From Lysinibacillus_B sp042920265 (GTDB lineage: Bacteria; Bacillota; Bacilli; Bacillales_A; Planococcaceae), in NCBI RefSeq assembly GCF_042920265.1, contig NZ_JBDQZI010000004.1, positions 186,001 through 250,000 of the forward strand: DNA of 64,000 bases, given 5' to 3'. The position numbers and the translations under genes were made by a program. Below, piece by piece: positions 52,077-60,500 of the stretch. How positions within the stretch are numbered: position 1 is the first letter of the stretch; every line of letters begins with the position of its first letter. The notes below the pieces were generated by a model, which saw only the letters and a program-made list of their open reading frames with translations, searched no databases and had not been told where the DNA came from.

Positions 52077-53330
52077 TTAACTAAAAACTTTCGGAATTTG
52101 TTCAATTAGTGTGATAATGCTTAAATACCCCATCAGAACAACTACAATGGCACCTGTTACCGTTAACCAAAGTGGATGCTTATACGTACCAACAATGTCT
52201 TTTTTGTATGCTGCAATTAATATAATACTTAGTGATAACGGTAAAATTAGTGCATTTAATGCTCCTACCAAAATCAACACATTTACAGGCTTACCGATGA
52301 AGGCAAAAGTTGCTGTTGAAACGATGATAAATGCGATAATCACCCAATTATGATATTTCTCGATTTTCGGGTGGAATGAACGAATAAATGAAACAGATGT
52401 ATAAGCCGCACCTACAACAGAAGTGATTGCTGCAGCCCACATAATCATACCAAACATACGATAACCAATATTACCCGCAGCAAGTTGGAACACAGATGCA
52501 GGTGGATTATCAGGATCGATTGCTAAACCTTTTGACACAACACCAAGAACCGCTAAAAATAAGGCAATACGCATAATACCTGTAATTAAAATCCCTGTTA
52601 CAGAACTTTTTGTTACTTCAGGTAAAGATTCTTGTCCTTTAATACCCGCATCTAAAAGACGGTGACCACCAGCAAATGTAATGTAACCGCCCACTGATCC
52701 ACCAACTAAAGTAACAATGGCAAACCAGCTAATTTCTTTAGGCATAACCGTGCTCACAATTGCCTCTCCTACAGGTGGTGAAGTACTAAAAGCAACATAG
52801 AGCATTAGTAAAATCATGATACCGCCAGCAATTTGAGCAACCTTATCCATTGCCTTCCCTGCTTCTTTATAGATAAATATAAAAATAGCAAACAGTGCAC
52901 TTACAACCGCACCCGTAATCGGATCTACGCCCATCATGGCATTTAACCCTAAACCTGCCCCAGCAACGTTTCCAATATTAAATGCTAAACCACCCATAAC
53001 AATCATAATCGCAAGGATTACGCCTAATCCAGGCAATATCTTATTGGCAATCTCTTGCCCGCGCAAACCTGAAACAGCAATAATTCGCCAAACGTTCACC
53101 TGCGCGACAATATCTAAAATTAATGAAATTAAAATAACAAATCCAAAGCTAGCTGCTAATTGCTGTGTAAATACCGTTGTTTGTGTTAAAAACCCAGGCC
53201 CGATAGACGAGGTAGCCATTAAAAAGGCTGCACCGAGTAACACACTTTTACTTGCTGTTTTCTTAACAAATTTACTTTTATTTTTTTGCTCGATTCCTTC
53301 TGTAATCGTTTCCATTTTATTTGCTCCCAT
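52077..53330 (-). CDS. ycsG: NRAMP-family transporter YcsG
   Basis: A 417-residue integral membrane protein with about 11 helices and an NRAMP-type first helix segment (MATSSIGPGFLTQTTVFTQQ). The canonical metal-binding DPG-N motif of NRAMP helix 1 is replaced (GPG), as expected for YcsG-type members, so it probably imports 5-oxoproline or another non-metal solute. ATG 53330 has AAGGAGGGG 7 nt upstream; the frame extends to 53354. It follows pxpA after 4 nt. Confidence 0.88.
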   Translation of the reverse strand: MGANKMETITEGIEQKNKSKFVKKTASKSVLLGAAFLMATSSIGPGFLTQTTVFTQQLAASFGFVILISLILDIVAQVNVWRIIAVSGLRGQEIANKILPGLGVILAIMIVMGGLAFNIGNVAGAGLGLNAMMGVDPITGAVVSALFAIFIFIYKEAGKAMDKVAQIAGGIMILLMLYVAFSTSPPVGEAIVSTVMPKEISWFAIVTLVGGSVGGYITFAGGHRLLDAGIKGQESLPEVTKSSVTGILITGIMRIALFLAVLGVVSKGLAIDPDNPPASVFQLAAGNIGYRMFGMIMWAAAITSVVGAAYTSVSFIRSFHPKIEKYHNWVIIAFIIVSTATFAFIGKPVNVLILVGALNALILPLSLSIILIAAYKKDIVGTYKHPLWLTVTGAIVVVLMGYLSIITLIEQIPKVFS

Positions 53331-53334
53331 GTAA

Positions 53335-54099
53335 TTACCCCTCCTTGATAGCACGTATTGTGATTTGATTTTCTGTTAATTTTTCATCGATATATTTTGC
53401 AAATTCAACCGCATGCTCTCCATCCCCGTGAATACAAATTGTATTTGCTTGTAATGGGATGTCGATTTGCTGCTGTGACAGTACCATGCCTTCTTTCACC
53501 ATTCTCACAACTTGATTTACAGCTTGTTCCGTATCCGTAATCAATGCATCTGGTTGTTTACGAGATGTTAAAGAACCATCTTGTTGATAGGTACGATCTG
53601 CAAACACTTCATGCGCTGTTTGAAGCCCTATTTTTTCCCCAGCTTTTGTTAATTCACTACCTGAGAGACCGAATAACACAAGTGAAGGTGAAATATCATA
53701 AATGGCTTGTGCGATAGCCTCCGCAATGGCTGGATTTTTAGCAGCCATATTATACAGTGCGCCGTGTGGCTTCACATGTTGCATCGTTTCATTGTAGATA
53801 GTTAAAAAACCTTGCAATGCCCCAACCTGATAAATGACCATATCGTATGCTTCTTGAGGTGTGATATTCATCTCGCGTCTACCAAAGCCATTTAAATCTG
53901 GTAACCCCGGGTGTGCTCCAATTTTCACACCATTCGCAATCGCTAGCTTAACAGTTTCTCGCATGACCGTTGGATCTCCACCATGAAAACCACAAGCAAT
54001 ATTTGCTGATGTTACATACTTTAAGATTTCCTCTTGCTCTCCTAGTCGATAACGACCAAAACTTTCCCCTAAGTCACAGTTTAAATCAACTCGAAACAT
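53335..54099 (-). CDS. pxpA: 5-oxoprolinase subunit PxpA
   Basis: A 254-residue LamB/YcsF-family subunit of the ATP-dependent 5-oxoprolinase that opens 5-oxo-L-proline to L-glutamate. VDLNCDLGESFG, IACGFHGGDP, GAHPGLPDLNGFGRR and the VKPHGALYN motif are characteristic. ATG 54099 starts directly at MFRVDLNCDLGE with GGGGA upstream; a GTG at 54111 is possible. First gene of the left arm, divergent from pxpB. Confidence 0.93.
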   Translation of the reverse strand: MFRVDLNCDLGESFGRYRLGEQEEILKYVTSANIACGFHGGDPTVMRETVKLAIANGVKIGAHPGLPDLNGFGRREMNITPQEAYDMVIYQVGALQGFLTIYNETMQHVKPHGALYNMAAKNPAIAEAIAQAIYDISPSLVLFGLSGSELTKAGEKIGLQTAHEVFADRTYQQDGSLTSRKQPDALITDTEQAVNQVVRMVKEGMVLSQQQIDIPLQANTICIHGDGEHAVEFAKYIDEKLTENQITIRAIKEG

Positions 54100-54157
54100 C
54101 TTCTTCCCCACTTTCTTTCTACAAAAGTTCTAAATATGAATGCGTTTACAAATTTTA

Positions 54158-54174
54158 GTACCGCTATTCGGAAC
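54158..54174. promoter_or_regulatory. Candidate KipR/IclR operator
   Basis: GTACCG-CTATT-CGGAAC, an inverted repeat with five of six arm positions paired, in the 274-bp divergent control region between pxpA and pxpB. Size and symmetry suit an IclR-family dimer site. A related half-site, TACCGAA, lies near 54341 close to pxpB. Confidence 0.45.
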
Positions 54175-54373
54175 TTTAGTTTTGAAATTTAAAAAAATAT
54201 TATCACACTTTTTTTTTGGAGAAAAGCATAATTTTTAAATTTTTTAGAAATAACACATTTTTTTTATTTTTATTAAAATTCAACTTGTTTTTGTTTGTCG
54301 TTAAAATATAATATTAATAATCCGTTATTTAAAACTTATATACCGAATTTTGAAACTATAGGAGATGGTTTTC

Positions 54374-55114
54374 ATGCTAAATGTAAAAGAGCGTGTACAA
54401 ATAAGACCTTTGAGCGATTCTGCACTTGTTATTCAAGTAGGTGAAGGAATCAATGAAGCGACTCACAATAAAGTTAAAAATATATTGAATTTATTAGAGA
54501 GAAATCCATTTGAAGGATTTATCGAGGCTGTGCCTGCCTATAATAGTGTGACAGTTTACTACAATCCGACTGATGTATACTTTTCACATTTAGAAAAAGG
54601 AGTCAAAATGCCTTACGAAATTGTGAAAACAAATATTCTTTCGTTAATGAATCAATCTCACGTCATGGAAACAACAAAAGAACGTGTTGTAAAAATACCT
54701 GTAGTATATGGTGGCGAAATGGGGCCAGATTTAGAATTTGTAGCTAATTATCATGGCTTAACACCTGAAGAAGTTATCAAAATTCATTCTTCTGTACAAT
54801 ATCTTGTTTATATGATTGGCTTTGCTCCAGGTTTTCCTTTTATGGGCGGGATGGACAAACAAATTGCAACACCACGTAAAGAAACACCACGTTTAGCTAT
54901 CGCGCCAGGATCTGTTGGCATTGCAGGAAATCAAACAGGAATTTACCCATTAGAAACGCCAGGTGGATGGCAAATTATCGGACGAACTCCTAGTCGTTTG
55001 TTTTTACCTGAACAATCGCCTCCAACACTATTACAACCAGGGGATCGAATTCAATTTGTCCCAATATCAATGGCACAATATACAAGAGATTGGGAGATGG
55101 GAGCATGGGAATAA
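54374..55114 (+). CDS. pxpB: 5-oxoprolinase subunit PxpB (KipI)
   Basis: A 246-residue cyclophilin-like-fold subunit. In Bacillus the same protein, KipI, also inhibits the sporulation kinase KinA. VVYGGEMGPDLEFVANYHGLTPEEV, GFAPGFPFMGG and APGSVGIAGNQTGIYPLETPGGW are the family blocks. ATG 54374 has GGAG 9 nt upstream; ATG 54365 touches that site. Start of the right arm of the divergent locus; overlaps pxpC. Confidence 0.93.
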   Translation: MLNVKERVQIRPLSDSALVIQVGEGINEATHNKVKNILNLLERNPFEGFIEAVPAYNSVTVYYNPTDVYFSHLEKGVKMPYEIVKTNILSLMNQSHVMETTKERVVKIPVVYGGEMGPDLEFVANYHGLTPEEVIKIHSSVQYLVYMIGFAPGFPFMGGMDKQIATPRKETPRLAIAPGSVGIAGNQTGIYPLETPGGWQIIGRTPSRLFLPEQSPPTLLQPGDRIQFVPISMAQYTRDWEMGAWE

Positions 55115-56094
55115 AAGTATTGCAGCCAGGTATGTTGGCAACGATTCAAGACTTAGGCAGATACGGCCTACAGAAGTTTGGTGTGATCGTAGGAGGCGCA
55201 ATGGATGCGATGTCTTTACGCATCGCGAATCTACTCGTTGAAAATTCGGAGGGAGAAGGTGCGCTAGAGGTAACACTTTACGGCACTACTCTATTATTTG
55301 AAAGTGATGAACTGATTGCCATTACAGGTGGCAATTTGCAACCTACAATCGACGGAAAAAATGCACCAATGTGGCGACCACTTTTCATTCGAAAAGGATC
55401 TATTTTGAAATTCAATGCTGCGATTAGTGGTAGCCGCGCTTACGTATCGTTTAGCGGTGGCATCCAAGTACCCAACGTAATGGGCAGTAAAAGCACTTAT
55501 ATTCGTGCTGGCATTGGTGGGTTCCAAGGTAGAAAATTGCAAAAAAATGATGTGTTTGAATGCGGTAAACGAACAACGTTAGGAGAAGAACTATTTAACC
55601 AATTATCAAAAGATTCAGCCTACCTATCATGGTCAGTTGATTACACGCACTTCGTTACATTCGAAAAAACGCAAACGATCCGCATCATTCAAGGCTCTGA
55701 ATACGAGCATTTCGACGAGGGTCGTTTAAAAAAATTCTTTTCCACTCCTTACACAATTACAACCCATGCAGATCGAATGGGCTACCGATTGGAAGGAGAG
55801 ACCATTTCATTAAAAGAGAAGTTTGAATTATTATCTGAAGGGGTGACCTTTGGAACAATTCAAGTCCCTTCTAGTGGGCAACCGATTATTTTAATGGCAG
55901 ATCGTCAAACGACTGGTGGATATCCGAAAATCGGACAAGTCATTTCTGCCGATTTACCATCATTAGCACAAATGCAAGCAAATGGTCGTATAAACTTTAA
56001 AGAAGTTACGCTAGAAGAAGCGCAGTGGGCAGTCATTCATCGCGAAAAAAAATTAAAAGAACTAGCATTTGGCCTCCGCTTAAAAAGGAAATAG
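55105..56094 (+). CDS. pxpC: 5-oxoprolinase subunit PxpC (KipA)
   Basis: A 329-residue subunit of the biotin-independent carboxylase-like family that works with PxpA and PxpB. It begins IKVLQPGMLATIQDLGRYG and contains GGAMDAMSLRIAN, SGGIQVPNVMGSKSTY and ITTHADRMGYRLEG, the standard signatures. ATG 55105 overlaps the pxpB stop by 10 nt, implying coupled translation. The frame extends to 55090. Followed by a strong bidirectional terminator. Confidence 0.93.
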   Translation: MGIKVLQPGMLATIQDLGRYGLQKFGVIVGGAMDAMSLRIANLLVENSEGEGALEVTLYGTTLLFESDELIAITGGNLQPTIDGKNAPMWRPLFIRKGSILKFNAAISGSRAYVSFSGGIQVPNVMGSKSTYIRAGIGGFQGRKLQKNDVFECGKRTTLGEELFNQLSKDSAYLSWSVDYTHFVTFEKTQTIRIIQGSEYEHFDEGRLKKFFSTPYTITTHADRMGYRLEGETISLKEKFELLSEGVTFGTIQVPSSGQPIILMADRQTTGGYPKIGQVISADLPSLAQMQANGRINFKEVTLEEAQWAVIHREKKLKELAFGLRLKRK

Positions 56095-56105
56095 CTAGTG
56101 TATGT

Positions 56106-56145
56106 AAAAAGAGGCGCTCTCCTCACAAGAGACGCCTCTTTTTTA
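56106..56145. terminator. Bidirectional intrinsic terminator
   Basis: AAAAAGAGGCG(T)CTCT / AGAGACGCCTCTTTTTT between convergent pxpC (+) and kipR (-); A and T runs flank the stem. Confidence 0.88.
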
Positions 56146-56901
56146 AAACGTTTCATATCCTAATTGTTTAGAAATCTCTACCGTAGCCTTTTTCAGTTTC
56201 TCAACAAAAACCCCAACATTTTCTCCTTGATAATTGGTTTCTAGTCCTGCGATACTCATCGATGCAACCACTTCTCCTTTATGATCGTAAATTGGTGCTG
56301 CAATAGCGGACGTATAATTTTCCAATTCGGAATGGCTAATCGTATAGCCAACCTCTCTTGCTTGTGCAATTGTTTCATAAAGTTTTTCTTTATCCGTAAT
56401 CGTCCCCATCGCAAATGATGTCAGTTCGATTGATTCAAGATATTCCTTGATTTCATCATCTGGTAAAAAGGATAATACCGCACGAGGACACGCCCCTGCA
56501 TACAGAGGGCTTTTTCGACCAATGGCTGTATACAGTCGCACTTTTTGCTTCGTATCGACTTTCTCAATATATACCGCATCGTTACCATCACGAACAGTTA
56601 AATTAATCGCTTCTTTTACGTCATTATGTAACGCATTCATAATGGGCTCTGCAATTTTTCGAATATCCAGGCGCATGGATACGAGATGTCCAAATTTAAG
56701 GAAGAGAATGCCTAACCGATATTTTGCATCAATCCCCTTTTCTAAAAATTCCATTTCCTCCAATGATTTCAACATGCGAAAAACAGAGGTTTTAGGGATT
56801 CCTGATAACTCAATGATTTCTTGAAATGACAGTTCAGTATGATCGATAAATAGATTTAATATATCCATGGAACGGACAACCGTTTTATTTTTATTTGTCA
56901 A
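56143..56901 (-). CDS. kipR: IclR family regulator (KipR-like)
   Basis: A 252-residue repressor. N-terminal winged helix (VVRSMDILNLFIDHTELSFQEIIELSGIPKTSVFRMLKSLEEMEFLEK) and C-terminal IclR effector domain (YIEKVDTKQKVRLYTAIGRKSPLYAGACPRAVLSFL, GYTISHSELENYTSAIAAPI). The start appears to be TTG 56901 with AAAGGAAG upstream at long spacing. Position beside pxpC matches kipR of Bacillus, where it represses the kip operon; the ligand is presumably 5-oxoproline or a relative. Confidence 0.9.
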   Translation of the reverse strand: MTNKNKTVVRSMDILNLFIDHTELSFQEIIELSGIPKTSVFRMLKSLEEMEFLEKGIDAKYRLGILFLKFGHLVSMRLDIRKIAEPIMNALHNDVKEAINLTVRDGNDAVYIEKVDTKQKVRLYTAIGRKSPLYAGACPRAVLSFLPDDEIKEYLESIELTSFAMGTITDKEKLYETIAQAREVGYTISHSELENYTSAIAAPIYDHKGEVVASMSIAGLETNYQGENVGVFVEKLKKATVEISKQLGYETF

Positions 56902-56974
56902 TTCAGGTTTCTCTTCCTTTCGTTACAAGCTTTAAGCTAATCATTCTGGATCTTTTTTAAATATTAATTCAAGG

Positions 56975-57359
56975 GTGTTGATTTACCTTTTATTGTTAAT
57001 TTAATCGCGTGAAACGTTGATTTCCGCTCCATTCGGCTCGCTTTCCACGGGCATGGCTTCAGCCTCCTCGTCGCTCGTACCTCGGTGCTCCTGTCGCTGC
57101 GCTTTCGTCGCAAATAAATTTCCTGCGGGGTCTTCAGGCCAACACGACGTTGGTCACGAAGGCGTTGTCACAGGACGTGACGGTTTTAGCCTTCGTTCCT
57201 TTATTGCTTTTCCCGTAGGAAGCTTTGCTCTGTAGCGAAAGGCGCATGCCGTCAGCTACACCTCGCCGATTCCGCTTCAATCAACTGGCAAGTCATTTTT
57301 AATTACGTTTTTGCTAAAGAAACACGCTTCTATACAGGAAATATTTTGATAATCAACAC
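56975..57359. repeat. Dispersed hairpin repeat, copy E
   Basis: A 385-bp element with the same terminal inverted repeats as copy A (GTGTTGATT / AATCAACAC) but opposite orientation. The flanking 60-80 bp are nearly identical to copy A (for example CTGTATAGAAGCGTGT in the reverse sense). It is longer because it carries a GCTCCTGTCGC...CGCAAATAAATT insert and the 70-bp module also found in copy B (57137-57206). No gene lies within it. Confidence 0.8.
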
Positions 57360-57775
57360 AACTAATATTAATTTACACTTTCATAACAATTGTTTTATGC
57401 ACATTTTAAGTGCTTGTAGAAGTCCCTTGTATGTCTTTTCAATTTCTAATTATACCTAACTTCTTACTGTATTTGTATCCCTTGTAAGCGAGATTAAAAT
57501 GGAAATTAAAAAAGAGTAGAGAATTGTTGGGTTGCTTCCATGTGCTCTACCCTTGCTTGTGATTTTACTTTGTTTACTTTATTAATAGGCTAGTTAAAAA
57601 ATACAGATATTCGTTTTTTATCCTACTCTCTGCCGCTTTTCTTTGAATAAAAAAGGAACCCTCTACAAAATAAATTTTAAAATCTATGAAACTTCTTTCT
57701 ATTCTATTCGTATAATAATCATTCGGTTTAAATGGAGAGCACTTAAAAGGAGAAATGAAAATTTTGGACCATTGA

Positions 57776-57922
57776 ATGAAGAAGTTACTTTTTGTTATTT
57801 ATTTTATTACGATTGCGGATGCCTATTACTCCACATTGTTTGTTGAGCCAAAAACACCTCCGCAATATCAAACTGCTCAAGTATCTGTTCAGTCTACAAT
57901 GACACAAGCTCAGCTGCGGTAG
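57776..57922 (+). CDS. Possible 48-residue exported peptide or gene remnant
   Basis: ATG 57776 opens MKKLLFVIYFITIADAYYST, a plausible signal peptide, followed by a Gln/Thr/Pro-rich tail and a TAG. A six-codon frame (57755-57775) with a good AAAAGGAG site ends in TGA directly before this ATG, suggesting reinitiation. Codon-like sequence continues after the stop, so this may be the 5' end of a disrupted secreted-protein gene. A terminator at 58080-58121 closes the unit. The rest of 57360-58337 holds nothing convincing. Confidence 0.3.
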   Translation: MKKLLFVIYFITIADAYYSTLFVEPKTPPQYQTAQVSVQSTMTQAQLR

Positions 57923-58079
57923 CAAAAATAACAAAAAGAAATGCATGACAGAAACGATGAAAGAAAAAGTAAAGGTGATTTATTCACAGTTCCAAGTAAC
58001 AACCTCTTTACCATTTGTAAAAGGCTATACATGTGAAAAACGATTATTTTTAAGGAATATTTGCAGCCAATTGCTCTTA

Positions 58080-58121
58080 CACAGCCATCTTCCAGATCCA
58101 CTGGTTGATGGCTGTTTTATT
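58080..58121 (+). terminator. Intrinsic terminator
   Basis: ACAGCCATC and GATGGCTGT arms (9 bp) followed by TTTATTT on the plus strand. Confidence 0.65.
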
Positions 58122-58337
58122 TTAAATAAAATAAGGACAGATTCGTTAACTCAATAGGTAGATCATGTAAATCATTCATCCATTTTTCAGTTAATGAACA
58201 GATGGACCCCTAACTAAAGTAACAATTTTCAAAATATTTTTAAAATTTAGGTAAAATTAGTGGTTTTTACTCCACCTCTGTTATATAATACATTATAATA
58301 AAAATAATTGTTATATATCAAAAAAGGGGGACTTAAA

Positions 58338-58490
58338 ATGATTTCAGAAAAAGAGCGTCAAAATATGGTTCAGTTTTTAATGATGTATTTCGGATCAGAT
58401 CCAAATCATTTAAATTATTTGACTGATTGCATGTTAGAGAAAACTTACGAATTCGCTTACACTCGAACGTTAATGGAATGTGATTTCTAG
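58338..58490 (+). CDS. BH0509 family small protein
   Basis: A 50-residue protein. SEKERQNMVQFLMMYFGSDP...LEKTYEFAY matches the short BH0509 family (EERENMIxFL...EKTY pattern). Function unknown. ATG 58338 has AAGGGGG 7-8 nt upstream; the frame to 58308 lacks a site. Stands alone upstream of the convergent thyA. Confidence 0.75.
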   Translation: MISEKERQNMVQFLMMYFGSDPNHLNYLTDCMLEKTYEFAYTRTLMECDF

Positions 58491-58532
58491 AAAGCATTCT
58501 AACTAGCAATCTCAAAAAAAAAAAAAAACAGG

Positions 58533-58571
58533 AGGGTGTCCCAAGTCATTTGTCATGACTTAGGACACCCT
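58533..58571 (-). terminator. Intrinsic terminator of thyA, next to an A15 run
   Basis: GGGTGTCC-c-AAGTCAT pairs with ATGACTT-a-GGACACCC. On the minus strand, 4-5 nt after the stem, there is an uninterrupted T15 (plus-strand A15 at 58514-58528). Confidence 0.85.
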
Positions 58572-58581
58572 TCTTCAATGT

Positions 58582-59520
58582 TTACACCGCAATCGGTGCT
58601 TTGATTGGTGGATGTGGATTGTAGCCTTCTAATGTAATATCCTCAGCTGTCATATCGAAAATTGACTTGTCCGCTAAATGTAGCTGTGGTAGCTCACGTG
58701 GATCACGGCTTAATTGCTCATATACTTGGTCAAAGTGATTTTTGTAAATATGTGCATCCCCTAATGTGTGCACAAACTCACCCACATCTAAACCACATTC
58801 TTTGGCAATTAAATGTGTAAGTAATGCATATGACGCGATATTAAACGGAACACCTAAGAAAACGTCGCCACTCCGTTGATACAGCTGACAAGAAAGCTTG
58901 CCGTCTGCTACGTAAAATTGGAAGAATGAATGACAAGGGGGCAGAGCCATCGAGTCTACTTCTGCTGGGTTCCATGCGGATACGATTAAGCGGCGAGAAT
59001 CAGGATTTTTCTTAATTTGCTCGATTACATTGGCAATTTGGTCAATGGATTCGCCATTTGGAGCTGGCCAGCTACGCCATTGTTTACCATATACGGGACC
59101 TAAATCACCGTACTTTTGCGCAAAATTATCGTCTGCTAAAATTTTTTCATTAAAGATGTTCATTTGCTCATCGACTACTTTGGCAAATGCCTCATCTTTC
59201 GCCGCGCGTAATCCGAAATCTGTCATATCTGGTCCGTTATAATCATCCGATTTCACCCATTTATCAAACGCCCACTCGTTCCAAATATAATTTTTGTCTT
59301 GAATGAGTGTTCGCACATTTGTGTCACCTTTTAAAAACCATAAAAGCTCCGTCTTAATTAACTTAAAATAAGTGCGTTTCGTTGTTAATAACGGAAACCC
59401 TTCTTGTAAATTAAAGCGCATTTGATAGCCAAAAATGCTCTTCGTTCCTGTTCCTGTTCGGTCTTCCTTCTCAAATCCATGCTGCAAAATGTGCTCACAT
59501 AGCGCTAAATATTGTTGCAT
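58582..59520 (-). CDS. thyA: Thymidylate synthase
   Basis: A 312-residue folate-dependent enzyme converting dUMP to dTMP. The catalytic Cys lies in LPPCHSFFQFY, with RTGTGTKSIFG, SRRLIVSAWNP, QRSGDVFLGVPFNIASYALL and the C-terminal PIKAPIAV closing loop. It carries the roughly 50-residue insertion (about 85-140) of the Lactobacillus/Staphylococcus type that the 264-residue E. coli enzyme lacks. dfrA, usually its neighbour, is at 40542-41012. Confidence 0.97.
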   Translation of the reverse strand: MQQYLALCEHILQHGFEKEDRTGTGTKSIFGYQMRFNLQEGFPLLTTKRTYFKLIKTELLWFLKGDTNVRTLIQDKNYIWNEWAFDKWVKSDDYNGPDMTDFGLRAAKDEAFAKVVDEQMNIFNEKILADDNFAQKYGDLGPVYGKQWRSWPAPNGESIDQIANVIEQIKKNPDSRRLIVSAWNPAEVDSMALPPCHSFFQFYVADGKLSCQLYQRSGDVFLGVPFNIASYALLTHLIAKECGLDVGEFVHTLGDAHIYKNHFDQVYEQLSRDPRELPQLHLADKSIFDMTAEDITLEGYNPHPPIKAPIAV

Positions 59521-59623
59521 TGCTAGACTTCCCTTCGTACTCAGTTATCTTATCCATTATATATGTTAACAGTTTCCGTTGTATATTTTCAGATAGTTTT
59601 GAAGTTAACTCTTTCTTTTTCCG

Positions 59624-59835
59624 ATGAAAACTTCAATATTTTTTGTGTAATGGCTTATTTCAGCACGATCATTTCACTATCTGCTTGTGCTACGAGTGAA
59701 AATTCATCCCCTACCACCAATGTGCTATTTTCTGCTGAACAATAGAGCATGATCTCGGTCGATGATACAATTATTCAAATCCCTTCTAAACGTTTAAATT
59801 CTTCATTTTGTATTGCTATTCACATAAACTATTGA
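59624..59835 (+). pseudogene. Likely decayed lipoprotein gene
   Basis: ATG 59624 starts MKTSIFFV and stops; one frame over, AYFSTIISLSAC forms a lipoprotein-signal continuation with a LSAC lipobox, then TSENSSPTTNVLFSAEQ, a TAG, and a further protein-like stretch (SMISVDDTIIQIPSKR). A frameshift plus a nonsense codon would join them into a short lipoprotein. No ribosome site is clear. Confidence 0.35.
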
Positions 59836-59865
59836 ATAGATCATTCTTTAGGCAACGTATAATTC

Positions 59866-60201
59866 TTATTTATCTAAAGAATATAATTCAATTGCTTCTT
59901 CTGCAGTAGTAGGTTTGTCGAACAAAATATATCGACTATAAACCTCCTTTAAATTTAGAGATTCACTTAAATCGTCCACTAATTCAAAAACATCTAAAAT
60001 CTTTACTAGTTCTACAGTGTTGATTCCACCATCAGCATTTTCGTATGAATCTGGTTGAAAATGTTGATTTACTACATCGCAAACCGCTTCCTTGCTCTTG
60101 CCATTTAACAGAAAAATTCTTTCTTCAAATATCTTCCCCGTGTTTTTTGAAGATGTTGCTGTTGATTCAAATAGTAATTTAACAGAGAAATATTTATCCA
60201 A
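59866..60201 (-). CDS. DUF4288 domain protein
   Basis: A 111-residue protein. KYFSVKLLFES...GKIFEERIFLLNGKSKEA fits the DUF4288 pattern, a small alpha/beta domain of unknown function sometimes found near toxin-immunity loci. The start is TTG 60201 with GGGGGG 6 nt upstream. An upstream frame overlaps its first 97 nt in another register and is not accepted as a gene. Confidence 0.65.
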   Translation of the reverse strand: MDKYFSVKLLFESTATSSKNTGKIFEERIFLLNGKSKEAVCDVVNQHFQPDSYENADGGINTVELVKILDVFELVDDLSESLNLKEVYSRYILFDKPTTAEEAIELYSLDK

Positions 60202-60500
60202 TAAAATCCCCCCTGCAAATAAACTATCACTCTAGCGATAACTTTACTAGCCATAAGATCTTGTTCATTCTTACGAAGGAATTCCTTGCAAATTGCTCCT
60301 TTTCTATTTTTAGAAATAGATTGATTTACAGTTTTCAGCATTAAGGTATGAATCAACACAATCATATAACTATGATCTAAATAGGCGCCAACAGCTCTAT
60401 AAAGCACATCTCCATCAAAATAGGCTGAGAAGACGTGCTTTCTTATGTGGATATCCATTTTCCAACTGCAAATACAGCATCCCTAAAAGATAAATCTTCA

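Noticed and set aside
57017..57235. 72-codon frame across repeat E
   Set aside because: Translation of the same repeat in the other orientation; no start signals.
60105..60458. 117-codon minus frame overlapping the DUF4288 gene
   Set aside because: No clear ribosome site and it overlaps the better-supported TTG-started gene by 97 nt; could be a remnant, but there is not enough evidence to call it.
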